Shown here: one piece after another, positions 28,107-37,300 of the stretch
How the letters are laid out: each line of letters starts with the position of its first letter
Position numbering within the stretch: position 1 is the first letter of the stretch
Position numbers and translations under genes: made by a program
From: CAWCTD01 sp963798455
Lineage (GTDB): Bacteria; Acidobacteriota; Terriglobia; Bryobacterales; Bryobacteraceae
DNA: 64,000 nucleotides
Assembly (NCBI GenBank): GCA_963798455.1
Contig: CAWCTD010000003.1
Coordinates: 1,984,001-2,048,000, forward strand
Direction of reading: 5' to 3'
Notes under the pieces: generated by a model
Databases searched by the model: none
What the model was told of the DNA's origin: nothing
The model's input: the letters and a program-made list of their open reading frames with translations, nothing else

Positions 28107-29018
28107 ATGCCAGCAGTAACATCAGCAAATGTGGCGAACGCAATTGTCAAATTGGTGGCGGTCGACGCCTTGCCCGCCCTGATGGGTAACCTCGTCATGG
28201 GTAACCTAGTCAATCGCGACTTTGAGCCTACGCTGGGTCAAGCGGGGGACACGGTCAACGTGCCGATTCCTCCGACTCTGGTCGCCAACAACCTAGCAGA
28301 GGGCGGGACGGTCATCACGCAGAACGCAAGTCTGGGCAACGCGCAGATCGTTCTCAACACACACGCCGAAGCGACGTTCCAGATCCCGGATATCACCAAG
28401 ATTCTGGTGGTGCCGGACCTGCTAAAGCTGTACATGCAGCCGGCGCTGGTCGCCCTGGCGGAGAAGATCGAGACCGACCTTCTGGGCTCGTACGCGAGCT
28501 TCACGGCGAACGCGGCGGTGGGCTCGGCCGGCACCGCCCTCACGGAGGCCGCCATCGACACGGCCGAGAGCGAGTTGTTCGACGCCAAGGTGCCGGCGAG
28601 CGAACCGAAGTACCTGGTGGTGGACTCGGCTGCCTATTCCCAGTTGCGGCAGATCACGCGGTTCAGCGAGTTCCAGACGGCGGGCGATGCCGGACTGAGA
28701 GCGCTGATCGAGGGCTCGGTCGGAAAAATCAAGGACTTCTTCGTGTTCCGGTCGCAGTTCGTGAAGAAGACCGGCAGCGGCCCGGTTACCACGCACAACC
28801 TGGCGTTTGCCCGCAGCGCGCTGGGCTTGGTGGTCCGCCGGCTGCCGCAGCCTCTGCCGGGGACCGGCGCGATCGCCGTGTACGCCGAGATGGGCAACTT
28901 CGGGATGCGCGTGATCATGAGTTACCAGCCAAACACTCTCGCGCAGCAGTTCACGGTGGACGTCCTGTACGGCGTGGGTGTGCTCCGCAACTCGTTCGGC
29001 GTGCAAGTCAACAGCTAA
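28107..29018 (+). CDS. major capsid protein (P22 coat-like)
   Basis: The 303-residue protein fits the P22 gp5-like coat family: an N-terminal helix (ANVANAIVKLVAVDALPALMG), FEPTLGQAGDTVNVPIP, and a mid-domain KYLVVDSAAYSQLRQI. It would adopt the HK97 fold and build the head. P22 coat is longer (430), so this is a minimal version without the inserted domain. A 15-bp tandem repeat (28182-28211) duplicates MGNLV near the N-terminus. A strong hairpin follows the stop codon. Confidence 0.75.
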   Translation: MPAVTSANVANAIVKLVAVDALPALMGNLVMGNLVNRDFEPTLGQAGDTVNVPIPPTLVANNLAEGGTVITQNASLGNAQIVLNTHAEATFQIPDITKILVVPDLLKLYMQPALVALAEKIETDLLGSYASFTANAAVGSAGTALTEAAIDTAESELFDAKVPASEPKYLVVDSAAYSQLRQITRFSEFQTAGDAGLRALIEGSVGKIKDFFVFRSQFVKKTGSGPVTTHNLAFARSALGLVVRRLPQPLPGTGAIAVYAEMGNFGMRVIMSYQPNTLAQQFTVDVLYGVGVLRNSFGVQVNS

Positions 29019-29033
29019 CGACAGACGAAGACT

Positions 29034-29062
29034 CAGGGCCCCGGCTTCGGGCCGGGGTCCTG
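29034..29062 (+). terminator. strong hairpin after the capsid gene
   Basis: A 12-bp stem (CAGGGCCCCGGC pairing with GCCGGGGTCCTG, one G-U pair) closes a TTCGG loop 16 bases after the capsid stop. No T tract follows, so it is more likely a transcript-stabilising or partial-termination hairpin that raises capsid messenger over the genes downstream. Confidence 0.5.
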
Positions 29063-29081
29063 GGCGTCCTGGAGGACATAG

Positions 29082-29414
29082 ATGGAGCTGAAAGTGTATT
29101 ACCAGAAACTTCGACAGATCGAGGGGAGCATCGCAGAGCCACACGTGGTGGTGGTGAGCCTGGAAACTCCGGAAGGAGGCCGGGCGGGGATGCTGACCGA
29201 GGTGCCTCGGCCCCTCGCCGCGAAGTTGATTGTGGAGGGCGGCGCGCGGCTGGCGACCGAGGAGGAGACCAACGGATTCCGAGAGCGGATTTGGGGGGCC
29301 AGACGCCTGGCCGAAGAGTCGGCCGCCGCCAGCCGGATTCAGGTGACCGTTGTCTCGGGGTCGCAGGAAGACGGCAAGAGACAGAAGGTGAAGGGCAAGA
29401 CTCCTCAGGAATGA
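29082..29414 (+). CDS. uncharacterised phage protein
   Basis: The 110-residue protein (MELKVYYQKLRQIEGSIAEP) has two short beta-rich blocks, a motif LAAKLIVEGGARLATEEET, and a basic tail with serine and lysine. Its place after the capsid gene suggests a head-completion or decoration protein; no family was recognised. A GGAGGACATAG ribosome site precedes it. Confidence 0.6.
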   Translation: MELKVYYQKLRQIEGSIAEPHVVVVSLETPEGGRAGMLTEVPRPLAAKLIVEGGARLATEEETNGFRERIWGARRLAEESAAASRIQVTVVSGSQEDGKRQKVKGKTPQE

Positions 29415-29432
29415 GGCAGAGCCGAGGGCAAC

Positions 29433-30170
29433 ATGGCACTATTCACCGACGGGACGATCTCGACTCTGGAGGACCTCAGGAGCTACGAGAGCTCGATCTA
29501 CGATCTGGCTTCCACCGAACGCATCGACCTCTCACAGAAGCTGGTCCTGGCGCAACAGGAGTTGGAAGTCGATCTGACCAGCCGCTTCTTTCGAGAGGAC
29601 CTCGAAGAGCTGAAAAAGGCAGTTGTCACGCTGCCGCTCCAACTGTGGCACATCTTCCACACGCTGGAGTTGGTGTACCGGGACGCCCACAGTAGCCAAC
29701 TCAATGACCGCTACCTGGGGAAGTGGCAGGAGTATGAACGCGTGTCCAAGTGGGCGTTCGAGAGCCTGCTGGCGACAGGGGTCGGCCTAGTCGATGCGCC
29801 CATTCCGAAAGCCGGCTCGCCGCTGGTGAGCACGGCGGCGGGGGCCGGCGAGGCGTCGACCTACTGGGCGAGGGCGGCGTGGGCGGGAGGGAACGGGGAG
29901 GAAGGTTGCCCGAGCGATTTTAGCGTCTTGTCGGCGCCTCAGGGCACGGTCCCGGTGGTGGAAACCGGTGAGGCTCCGGCCACGGTGACAGGCTGGAACG
30001 TCTATCTGGGCACAGCTCCTGACGCGGTGTACCAGCAGAATGCGTCACCCATTTCCATCGGATCGAGCTGGACGATGCCGTCATCCGGGTTGGTCGCGGG
30101 CAAGCCCGCGGGCAAGGGCCAGTCGCCGTCGTCCTACAAGCGGATCGAGCGAGTACTGCAAAGGAGATAG
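29433..30170 (+). CDS. phage head-tail connector-like protein with beta-sandwich C-terminus
   Basis: The first 110 of 245 residues are helical (LEDLRSYESSIYDLASTERI, VDLTSRFFREDLEELKKAVV, KWQEYERVSKWAFESLLATG), as in head-tail adaptor proteins. The rest (TGWNVYLGTAPDAVYQQNAS with surrounding threonine and glycine) looks like a fibronectin-like fold of a decoration domain. The combination is inferred, and the order in the cassette agrees with a connector. Confidence 0.55.
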   Translation: MALFTDGTISTLEDLRSYESSIYDLASTERIDLSQKLVLAQQELEVDLTSRFFREDLEELKKAVVTLPLQLWHIFHTLELVYRDAHSSQLNDRYLGKWQEYERVSKWAFESLLATGVGLVDAPIPKAGSPLVSTAAGAGEASTYWARAAWAGGNGEEGCPSDFSVLSAPQGTVPVVETGEAPATVTGWNVYLGTAPDAVYQQNASPISIGSSWTMPSSGLVAGKPAGKGQSPSSYKRIERVLQRR

Positions 30171-30175
30171 AGGCC

Positions 30176-30673
30176 GTGGCTCAAGTCGCGAACGCAACCA
30201 CAAGCCGGCTGGCCGGGATGCTGGGGTCTCACACAGGTCTGTCGGCCAGCCTGGCGGCCATTGCAGAAAGAGAGAACGTGAGATTCGGCGAGATTACGCC
30301 GCACCATGTACTACCGCAGAGCGTGGCTCCCGAACTGGCAGAGCGCACAGCCGGGGTGCAGTACCCCGTCTTCTATGTCGGCTGCGAAAAGCTCACCAAC
30401 GAACTGCGCGAGAAGTTCCGGACTTTCTCCGGCAAAGCCAGGCTTGCCGTTGACGTCCGGGTTAGCCACGACCGCCTGGAGGATCTGAGCCGGACGCTGG
30501 AACTGCACGTGGAGGCCGTTACGGACGTGCTGGACTCGCACCGAGGGGACTGGGGAGGCGGCATTTTCTTCGCGGGCGGGTACGAAGTGACCTTCGGAGC
30601 CACCAAGCACGGAGGGAAGAATTTCATTCAGACGGCAAAGGTGACTTTTGACGTCGACGTGAGCCTCGGCTGA
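30176..30673 (+). CDS. phage neck or tail-completion protein
   Basis: The 165-residue protein includes YPVFYVGCEKLTNELREKF and SGKARLAVDVRVSHDRLED, with an end ATKHGGKNFIQTAKVTFDVD typical of beta-rich tail terminators that cap the tail tube. The GTG start at 30176 has GGAGATAG upstream. It precedes the tail tube gene by 20 bp. The name is from order and shape. Confidence 0.55.
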   Translation: MAQVANATTSRLAGMLGSHTGLSASLAAIAERENVRFGEITPHHVLPQSVAPELAERTAGVQYPVFYVGCEKLTNELREKFRTFSGKARLAVDVRVSHDRLEDLSRTLELHVEAVTDVLDSHRGDWGGGIFFAGGYEVTFGATKHGGKNFIQTAKVTFDVDVSLG

Positions 30674-30693
30674 GAGAGGGAGGAGCGGATTGC

Positions 30694-31866
30694 ATGTCCT
30701 GCTACATTTCGTCGAACAACAACCGATTCTACGCGGCAGTGGAGACGGCCTTCGGGGCGGTGCCTCTGGTCGCTGCCGCCAACCGATTTCCGGGCGTGAA
30801 GCTGACGGTCCGACAGCAAGCCGACAAGCCGGCAAGAAAGGACAAGACAGGCACGCGCACCTTCTTGGGACTTCCGGCGAATTTGCGCAAGCAGACGACG
30901 TTCGAGCTGCGGAGCTACATGACCGGGTGGATGAACCAGACGCAGGAGCCAAGTCACGGACCGCTCTTTCAGGCGGCCTTGGGCGGCGAGGCCATGATGT
31001 TCTCCGGCGGGCTGGCGGGACCGGGTTGTGGGGATCGGACCCTTGTCTTTGCCGCTCCCCATGGGCTCACGGCGGGACAGGCCGTCACGTTTGGCGGAGA
31101 GATCCGATTCGCGGCAGCGATCGCGGACGATCGGACGGTCATGCTGAGCGCGGCGTTCAGCCTCACGCCCAGCGAAGGATCTCCGATCGGGCCGACGGTG
31201 AGCTACACGCCCGCCGCCTGGCTGAAAAGCGCCAGCATCTTCGACTACTGGTCACCGGAAGGGGCCGTCCAGCGCGTGGTGTGCGGCGCGGGCATCAACA
31301 AGATGCAGTTGAGCGTGAACGGCGACTATCACGAGTTTCGATTCAGCGGTGCGGCGATGGACGTCCTCGATAGCTCCAGCTTTCTCGATGGGCAAGGGCA
31401 ATTGAGCACCTTCCCTCCGGAACCGGCCGAGGCGGCGTTCGACTACACGATCATCCCGGGGCACTTGGGGCAAGCGTGGCTGGGCACGAATCCGGACCGC
31501 TTCTTCACGATCACGGGAGCCGACATCACGCTGGACAACGGGCTGGACCTCAGAGGGAAGGAGTTCGGGTCCGTGCTCCCAAGATGCATGGCGGCGGGCA
31601 CCCGGTCGGTGCTCATGGATTTGGACTTATACGGCAGGGAGGACGACGCCTCAAAGTCTCTGTACCAGGCGGCGCGCCAACGGTCGCCGATCGAAGTCAT
31701 GTTCCAGTTGGGGCAGGATGCCGGGCAGTTGTTCGGGATGTATCTGAAGAGCGTCGTGCCGGAAGTGCCGGAATTCGACGACAGCGAAACACGGCTCCAG
31801 TGGCGGTTCCAGGGATGCAGGGCGCAGGGCACGCTGGACGATGAACTAGTGGTGGCTTTTGGCTAG
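30694..31866 (+). CDS. phage tail tube (major tail) protein
   Basis: The 390-residue beta-rich protein starts SCYISSNNNRFYAAVETAFG and contains GITLDN-like elements (TGADITLDNGLDLRGKEFG) and SLYQAARQRSPIEVMFQLGQ, the pattern of major tail proteins. It is larger than the usual 150-250 residues, with an added region at about 105-170 that may be a surface domain. It precedes a frameshifting chaperone pair, which always follows the tail tube gene in long-tailed phages. Confidence 0.7.
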   Translation: MSCYISSNNNRFYAAVETAFGAVPLVAAANRFPGVKLTVRQQADKPARKDKTGTRTFLGLPANLRKQTTFELRSYMTGWMNQTQEPSHGPLFQAALGGEAMMFSGGLAGPGCGDRTLVFAAPHGLTAGQAVTFGGEIRFAAAIADDRTVMLSAAFSLTPSEGSPIGPTVSYTPAAWLKSASIFDYWSPEGAVQRVVCGAGINKMQLSVNGDYHEFRFSGAAMDVLDSSSFLDGQGQLSTFPPEPAEAAFDYTIIPGHLGQAWLGTNPDRFFTITGADITLDNGLDLRGKEFGSVLPRCMAAGTRSVLMDLDLYGREDDASKSLYQAARQRSPIEVMFQLGQDAGQLFGMYLKSVVPEVPEFDDSETRLQWRFQGCRAQGTLDDELVVAFG

Positions 31867-31870
31867 GGCC

Positions 31871-32236
31871 ATGAACTACGACAGTTGCACTACACTCGCC
31901 TCGGCCGGCCGGCCGGGGGTCTCGTTCACCATCCGCAGGATGTCGCTGGACCGGCGCGCCGAGCTGACGAGACGCCTCCGGGAGCTATTCCAGAAAATCG
32001 AATTCCTGCAAGCCGGCACGGATCCCAGAGAGAGCGTCGAAGCGGCGCTGCTAGCCACCGAAGTAGAACGCATGTACTTGCTGTGGGGGCTCGTCGAGAT
32101 AACGGGGTTGGAGGTCGACGGGCAGCCGGCGACACCCGAGACGCTGGCCGCGGCAGGTCCCGAGGATCTCTGCCGGGAGATAGTGACGGCCATCAAGGCC
32201 GAGTCCGGCCTGACCGAGGCCGAACGAAAAAACTGA
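31871..32236 (+). CDS. tail assembly chaperone, short form (gpG-like)
   Basis: The 121-residue helical protein (RRAELTRRLRELFQKIEFLQ, AALLATEVERMYLLWGLVEI) occupies the lambda G position between tail tube and tape-measure genes. The ATG at 31871 is used; a TTG at 31859 overlaps the tail gene end. Its last codons are CGA AAA AAC TGA, which form the slippery sequence for a -1 shift into the next frame. Short and extended products should guide polymerisation of the tail tube around the tape measure. Confidence 0.7.
   Translation: MNYDSCTTLASAGRPGVSFTIRRMSLDRRAELTRRLRELFQKIEFLQAGTDPRESVEAALLATEVERMYLLWGLVEITGLEVDGQPATPETLAAAGPEDLCREIVTAIKAESGLTEAERKN
32227..32233 (+). promoter_or_regulatory. -1 ribosomal frameshift site A AAA AAC
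   Basis: The heptamer AAAAAAC is in the exact X-XXY-YYZ phase of the preceding gene (CGA AAA AAC), two codons from its end, and the next codon is TGA. A slip back by one base leads into an open frame of 111 codons including stop. The downstream frame has no in-frame ATG of its own. This is the hallmark of tail-chaperone G/GT pairs. Confidence 0.8.
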
Positions 32237-32565
32237 CCCTCGCCTTCCACTTTCAGTTCTCCGACCAGGCCGGGTGGAGGTGCGAGACATGCAGAGAGGC
32301 CGGCCTGGAAAAGAAGAGACGTTGCGGCTTTGTTCCGGAGTCTGAACGCGGGCCGGAGCGCGCGGTGTGGAGCCGGGGACGCGTAGTCGCGACGAGCTGT
32401 CCGAAGTCCTCGATCTCGGGCCAAAGCCTGGCGTGGGTCGAGGACTACTTCGCGTGGAAGCTCGTCGGATGCGGAGATTACCGGACGCTGAGCGCACGCG
32501 AGATCGATGCTTTTTGCACGCTGGAGCAGGTGCTGAGAACGGAAAGGAACGACTCCCATGAGTGA
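32233..32565 (+). CDS. tail assembly chaperone extension (gpT-like), made by -1 frameshift
   Basis: The open frame reads LTLAFHFQFSDQAGWRCETC from the shift point and ends at 32565, giving a fused product of about 231 residues with the upstream gene. Conserved-looking parts are WVEDYFAWKLVGCGDYRTLS and AREIDAFCTLEQV. Three cysteines near WRCETC and RRCGF might bind a metal. The frame overlaps the next gene ATG at 32558 by eight bases. Confidence 0.7.
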   Translation: MTLAFHFQFSDQAGWRCETCREAGLEKKRRCGFVPESERGPERAVWSRGRVVATSCPKSSISGQSLAWVEDYFAWKLVGCGDYRTLSAREIDAFCTLEQVLRTERNDSHE

Positions 32566-33202
32566 CCTACAGACAGTCATTTCCGACGCGGTGAAGTCGG
32601 CGAGTGGAGGAGACCAGGCGATGAGTGTCGCCGGGGTTGTTCAAGCGGCCGTCCCTTCATTGACACCTGGCTTCAGCGACAGCGTGTCGACGATCGCAAG
32701 GCAACTGGAACAGTTGCAGACGCTGACGGTTCAGCAGGTGGCAGCCGTGGCAGACAACACGCAGGCGGTCGCGCAGAACACCACGACACAGAAGGGCGGC
32801 GGGGCGGCGGCCGTCGCGGGGAACATCGCGAGCACAGCGCTCAAGACGCTGGGTGGGGGGCTATCGCTCCTCCCCTTGGTTTCCTCCATCGCGGGCCTCT
32901 TCAAGGGGAGCACGACGGAAGACCTCCCGGCGCTTCCGACCTTTACCCCGCCACCAGCGGTGAACTTCCTGGGGGCCGCGCCACAGCAAGGCGGCCAGCC
33001 AATTCTGGCAGCCGACTATGGGCAGGACGGAATGCCACGAACGATGCCGGCTACGGCGCCTTTCTACGCGCCTTCCATCACGGTGCAGGTCCAGGCGATG
33101 GACAGCCGGTCTTTCCTGGATCACAGCGATGACATCGCTCAAGCGGTGCGCGAGGCGATTCTGAATGCGCACGCGCTTGGCGATGTGGTGAACGAGCTGT
33201 AA
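32558..33202 (+). CDS. very short tape-measure-like tail protein
   Basis: The 214-residue protein lies where the tape measure should be. It has a helical start (SDLQTVISDAVKSASGGDQA), a coiled part (STIARQLEQLQTLTVQQVAA), a hydrophobic stretch TLGGGLSLLPLVSSIAGLF, a proline-rich middle, and an end DSRSFLDHSDDIAQAVREAI resembling tape-measure C-termini. Ordinary siphovirus tape measures run to 600-1500 residues and their length sets tail length, so a 214-residue one would specify a very short tail. Not a proven tape measure. Confidence 0.55.
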   Translation: MSDLQTVISDAVKSASGGDQAMSVAGVVQAAVPSLTPGFSDSVSTIARQLEQLQTLTVQQVAAVADNTQAVAQNTTTQKGGGAAAVAGNIASTALKTLGGGLSLLPLVSSIAGLFKGSTTEDLPALPTFTPPPAVNFLGAAPQQGGQPILAADYGQDGMPRTMPATAPFYAPSITVQVQAMDSRSFLDHSDDIAQAVREAILNAHALGDVVNEL

Positions 33203-33203
33203 C

Positions 33204-33563
33204 ATGAGCGCCTTTCCTCTCCTCAAGACAGGGGCCGTGCTTCAGTACCCCGCCACGCGGGTAGTCCAGAACTCCACCTGCGTGCTGCGGTTTCTGGACG
33301 GGACCGAACAGAGATTCCGCGAGTACCAGAGCGCGATCCGGAAGTGGATAGTCCGGCTGGACCTGTTGGACGAAAGCGAGATGGCGGCCGTGGAGGAGTT
33401 CTTTGTCGCCCAACAGGGACAATCGGGGGACTTCTCCTTCACCGATCCCTGGGATGGGACGACGCATCCCAACTGCAGCCTGGAAAGCGGCGTGCTCCCG
33501 CTGGAGTTCCGAGACCTGATGAGAGGACGCACCTCGCTGGTGGTCAGGGAGAACAGGAACTAA
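33204..33563 (+). CDS. distal tail protein (DUF2460-like), single domain
   Basis: The 119-residue protein (FPLLKTGAVLQYPATRVVQN, EQRFREYQSAIRKWIVRLDL) is a beta-rich baseplate or distal tail domain with the pattern x-F-x-D-P-W near FSFTDPWDGT. Its first part is homologous to the first 90 residues of the following gene. It stands one base from the mini tape-measure gene and one base from the next, in one transcript. Confidence 0.6.
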   Translation: MSAFPLLKTGAVLQYPATRVVQNSTCVLRFLDGTEQRFREYQSAIRKWIVRLDLLDESEMAAVEEFFVAQQGQSGDFSFTDPWDGTTHPNCSLESGVLPLEFRDLMRGRTSLVVRENRN

Positions 33564-33564
33564 G

Positions 33565-34362
33565 ATGCTCTACTTCCCACAACTCGCGTCAGGGGCAACG
33601 GTTCAGTATCCCTTCGTGAAGCAGCGTATTCAGCGGACGATCAGCAACAGCTTGCCGGGGGGCAACGTTCTCAAGCTTCTCGACCCGGGGGGGGCGAGAG
33701 TGGAATGGGAACTCACCTTCGAATCGCTCAATGATGAGGAGCGCATCCGGCTGGAAGAGTTCTTCAGCGCGGCGGAGGGCAGACTGAACGACTTTACGTT
33801 GCTGGACCCCGCGCAAAACCTGCTGGTCTGGAGTGAAGATCTGCAGGCGGCAGCCTGGACGAAGGGGCCGATGCTTTCGGTCAACGCCGGTGTCGCGGAT
33901 CCAAGCCAAGGGACGCGGGCAACACGAGTGAGCAATGCCGGTGCGGCGGACCAGCGAATCCAACAGACGATCGACGCACCAGGCTGGTTCCAGTATTGCT
34001 TCAGTCTCTACGTAAGAAGTGACGCGGCGGGCTCGATTGATCTCTTCCGATCCACCGGAGGCACAGAGGAGACCAGAAGGTATGCGCTCAGCACAAGCTG
34101 GATGCGGCTGGCGTTGTTGGGCGCGAGCCAGACGGTGGAGGAGAGCGTGACCTTCGGCGTTAGCCTCCCACCAGGAATGGCCGTGGACATATACGGGCCG
34201 CAGGTCGAAGCGCAGCCCGCCCCCTCGGCGTACCGGAGGACGACTTCCCGCAGCGGGGTCTACCGGGGCGCGCGACTTGACGATGATTCGCTGTCGGTGA
34301 CATCAGACGGCCCCGAGCAGCATTCCTGCACATTGCACATCGTGGCGCCCGTCGCCAGCTAG
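33565..34362 (+). CDS. distal tail protein with C-terminal jelly-roll domain
   Basis: Residues 1-90 (LYFPQLASGATVQYPFVKQR, then ERIRLEEFFSAAEGRLNDFT) repeat the fold of the preceding gene. The remaining 170 residues are beta-rich with repeated aromatic and glycine turns (WFQYCFSLYVRSDAAGSIDL, TSWMRLALLGASQ), like a carbohydrate-binding jelly roll. Such modules in tail proteins often bind host cell surface sugars; this is an inference. It ends eight bases before the tail hub gene. Confidence 0.6.
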   Translation: MLYFPQLASGATVQYPFVKQRIQRTISNSLPGGNVLKLLDPGGARVEWELTFESLNDEERIRLEEFFSAAEGRLNDFTLLDPAQNLLVWSEDLQAAAWTKGPMLSVNAGVADPSQGTRATRVSNAGAADQRIQQTIDAPGWFQYCFSLYVRSDAAGSIDLFRSTGGTEETRRYALSTSWMRLALLGASQTVEESVTFGVSLPPGMAVDIYGPQVEAQPAPSAYRRTTSRSGVYRGARLDDDSLSVTSDGPEQHSCTLHIVAPVAS

Positions 34363-34369
34363 GAGAATC

Positions 34370-37300
34370 ATGGCTTCCATCTCCGACTTGAAGGAACTGA
34401 GCGCGACTCAGACCCCGCTGTTTCTGTTCACGTTCCAACTGACTTCGGGTCTTCTAGAGAGGTGGAGCACACACAGCGTGGACGTGGACAGCGAGGCGTA
34501 CTCGGCGCGCGTGGCGGCCCACAACCTGTTCGAGATGCGCTCCGATTCCGAGGATGGGATCGACAGCCTTTCGCGGCTCTCCGTCACACTGGCAAATACC
34601 GACTCCTATTGCTCGCAGATCGAGCGGAGCACCGGCTGGAAAGGCGCCAAGGTCACGGTCCGGTTTCTGTTCTTCGACCTGAAGAACGGGAGCCCCGCCT
34701 CGGAGAGCACGGTGATCTTCCGGGGGGTGGCGAACTCTCCGGACGAAATCACGGAGAACACGCTGCGGCTGACGTTGACCAACCGGATGAACTTCCAGAG
34801 GCTGTTGCTGCCCGAGGTGCGCATCCAGCGCCGTTGTCCCTGGAAGTTCCCTGTCACCTCGGAACAACGAGCGGAGGCGACGACGGGAGGGCCTCGCGGG
34901 CAGTACTCACCGTTCTTTCGCTGCGGATATTCGCCGGATACGGCGGGGGGAACGGGAACCCTCGATGGAGCCGCGCCGTTCAGTTCCTGCGATTACACAC
35001 GCCCGCAGTGCGAACAGCGGGGCATGTTCAGCCAGGACACATCCGCAAACCCCACTCGGCGCTTCGGTGGCATCGAGTTTGTCCCCCCCACCATACAGGT
35101 GCGGACGTACGGTGACAAGACCTACCACCTCTCCCCAGCCGTCGAGAATGAGGGGCGCTACAACGACTTCGTTCCGATCGTCTACGGTACCGGATGGTAC
35201 GCGCCCCCCATCGTGTTCGCAAGAAACGACGGCAACCTGACCCGGTTGGAAGTCCTGCTTGGGATGGGCGAAATTCAGGGGGTGCTGCGGGTCGTTGTCA
35301 ACGATACAGAGATCCCACCCGGGCGAGCGGGGACAAACATGACCGCCACCGGCTGGTACAACGTGGTAAGCAAAGGCACCCGGACCGGCGAGTTCAACCC
35401 TGACTTCACAGACGCAAGCGGGGCTCCGCTCGGTGATCCGTACGGCAGCCTGGCCTATCTCTCGGTGGTCGTGCCGAATCGGGTCAACGACGGGCAGAGC
35501 CTGCCCAAGGTGCAAGTGCTGATCGAGGGCTCGAAGGTCGCGCGCTATGCCTCCAACGGCGCCTACCTGGGCGACGAGTTCGACAGCAACCCGGCCTGGA
35601 TCCTCCTGGACATTCTGAGGCGGAGCGGATGGGCGACCGAAGAGATCGACCTGGGCAGCTTCGCGGAGGCGGCCGCGTATTGCGCCGAGCATATCGAGGC
35701 AAAGGACCTGTACGGCAACCCCATCCTGATCCCGCGCTTCCAGTGCAACCTGGTGTTGCGGCGGAGGCGAAGCGTGGCCGAGGTAGTCCGCGGGATCAGG
35801 AGCGCCTCTCGTCTGTTCCTAACGCTCAGCGAGGACGGGCATGTGCGGCTCCGGGGCGAGAACACGATTGGCCAGCAGCAGCCGCTCAAGCCGGCAGGCA
35901 GCAACAGCGAAGCGCCTCTGAACGACGGCTGGCCCTGCTACGAGTTCGGCGACGGCACGTCCGGCTTCTCGGGCATCCTGAGGAAGGGGAACGGGGAGCC
36001 CACCATCCGGTTCTGGACGCGGAGCGCAGCCGATACGCCGAACCGCTTCAGCGTGGAGTTCCAGGATGAATTCAACGAGTATCAGCAAGACAGCCTGTCC
36101 CTGGTCGACGTCGATGACGTGCTGCGCACGGGGCAGGAAATCAGCGTCACGCTGAACGCACTGGGCATCTCGAACTTCCACCAAGCGGCCAGAATCATAC
36201 AGCTTCAACTGGACAAATCGATTCGCGGCAACATGTACGTGCAATTCGATACGAGCGTCCGCGGAGTCGGTCTCAAGCCGGGAGACATCATTACCCTGAC
36301 CTACCTCAAGGAAGGTCTCCTGCGCCAGCCGTTTCGGATCAAGAGCATTGCTCCCGGCATGAACCACCGAACCATGACCATCACGGCGCAGGTTCACAGC
36401 GACGACTGGTACACGGACACAGCCGACGGGAGCGGCTCCGGACGCCGCAGGCAGGCTGGCTCCGAGGTGGGACTGCCGCGGCCATTGCTGGGGAGCCTCC
36501 TGGACGAGGAGGGCGAATCTCAGTTCGAGATTACGGAGAGGACCGAGCAAGCCGCCGACGGCCAAATGAGCGTGGCTCTCCAGGCCGGGTTCGTGACACC
36601 CCGGCAGCCGTCGGCTACCAACATCGACATCCCGCTTGTGAACCTGTCGGCAACCGTGTCGGACACGGGAGGAACGCTCGCCGGCGACCAGACTCTTTAC
36701 TACGCCGTGAGCGCGCTGGCGACCGATGAGTCGGAAAGCCCGCTGTCGTTCCTGGTGCGGGCCACCATACCCGAGGGGTCAAGCACCAACAGCGTGCAAC
36801 TGACCGGCCTCAGCTTCGCGCCCGAAACAAGCGGCTTACACGTGTACCGCGGGAAGGACCCGGTGCATCTGTTCCGCATCGCCTCCGCCCAACCCGTCGC
36901 AAGCGCGTTCCTCGACACGGGATTGCCCAGCCAGTTGGTAGCACCGCCGGACGAAAACTACGACCACGCAAACTTCTATTGGCGGATCGAGCTGCAGCCC
37001 GAGCAGAACGCGACCATCCATTCCTCCAGCACGGTCGGAAACGAGACCTTGCAGATGCCGGCCAACGCCTATCGCGGGGCGGTGGTACGCATCACCAAGG
37101 GCAAAGGACGAGCGCAGGAACGCGGGGTCCTATCCAACAGCACGACGACACTGGAGCTGGCGTCGGCATGGGAGACGGAGCCGGACGCGACGAGCAGCTT
37201 CGTGGTCGCGGATTCCGGGTGGCGATTCGGGGTCATGGGACGCACGAGTCCAGTGGAGTTCGACGTTCCCAACCGGATTGGGGCCACGGTCCATATCTCG

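Noticed and set aside
31885..32565. 226-residue frame as an independent gene
   Set aside because: Only its second half looks coding; the first half is the shadow of the chaperone gene. The second half is best explained as a -1 frameshift product.
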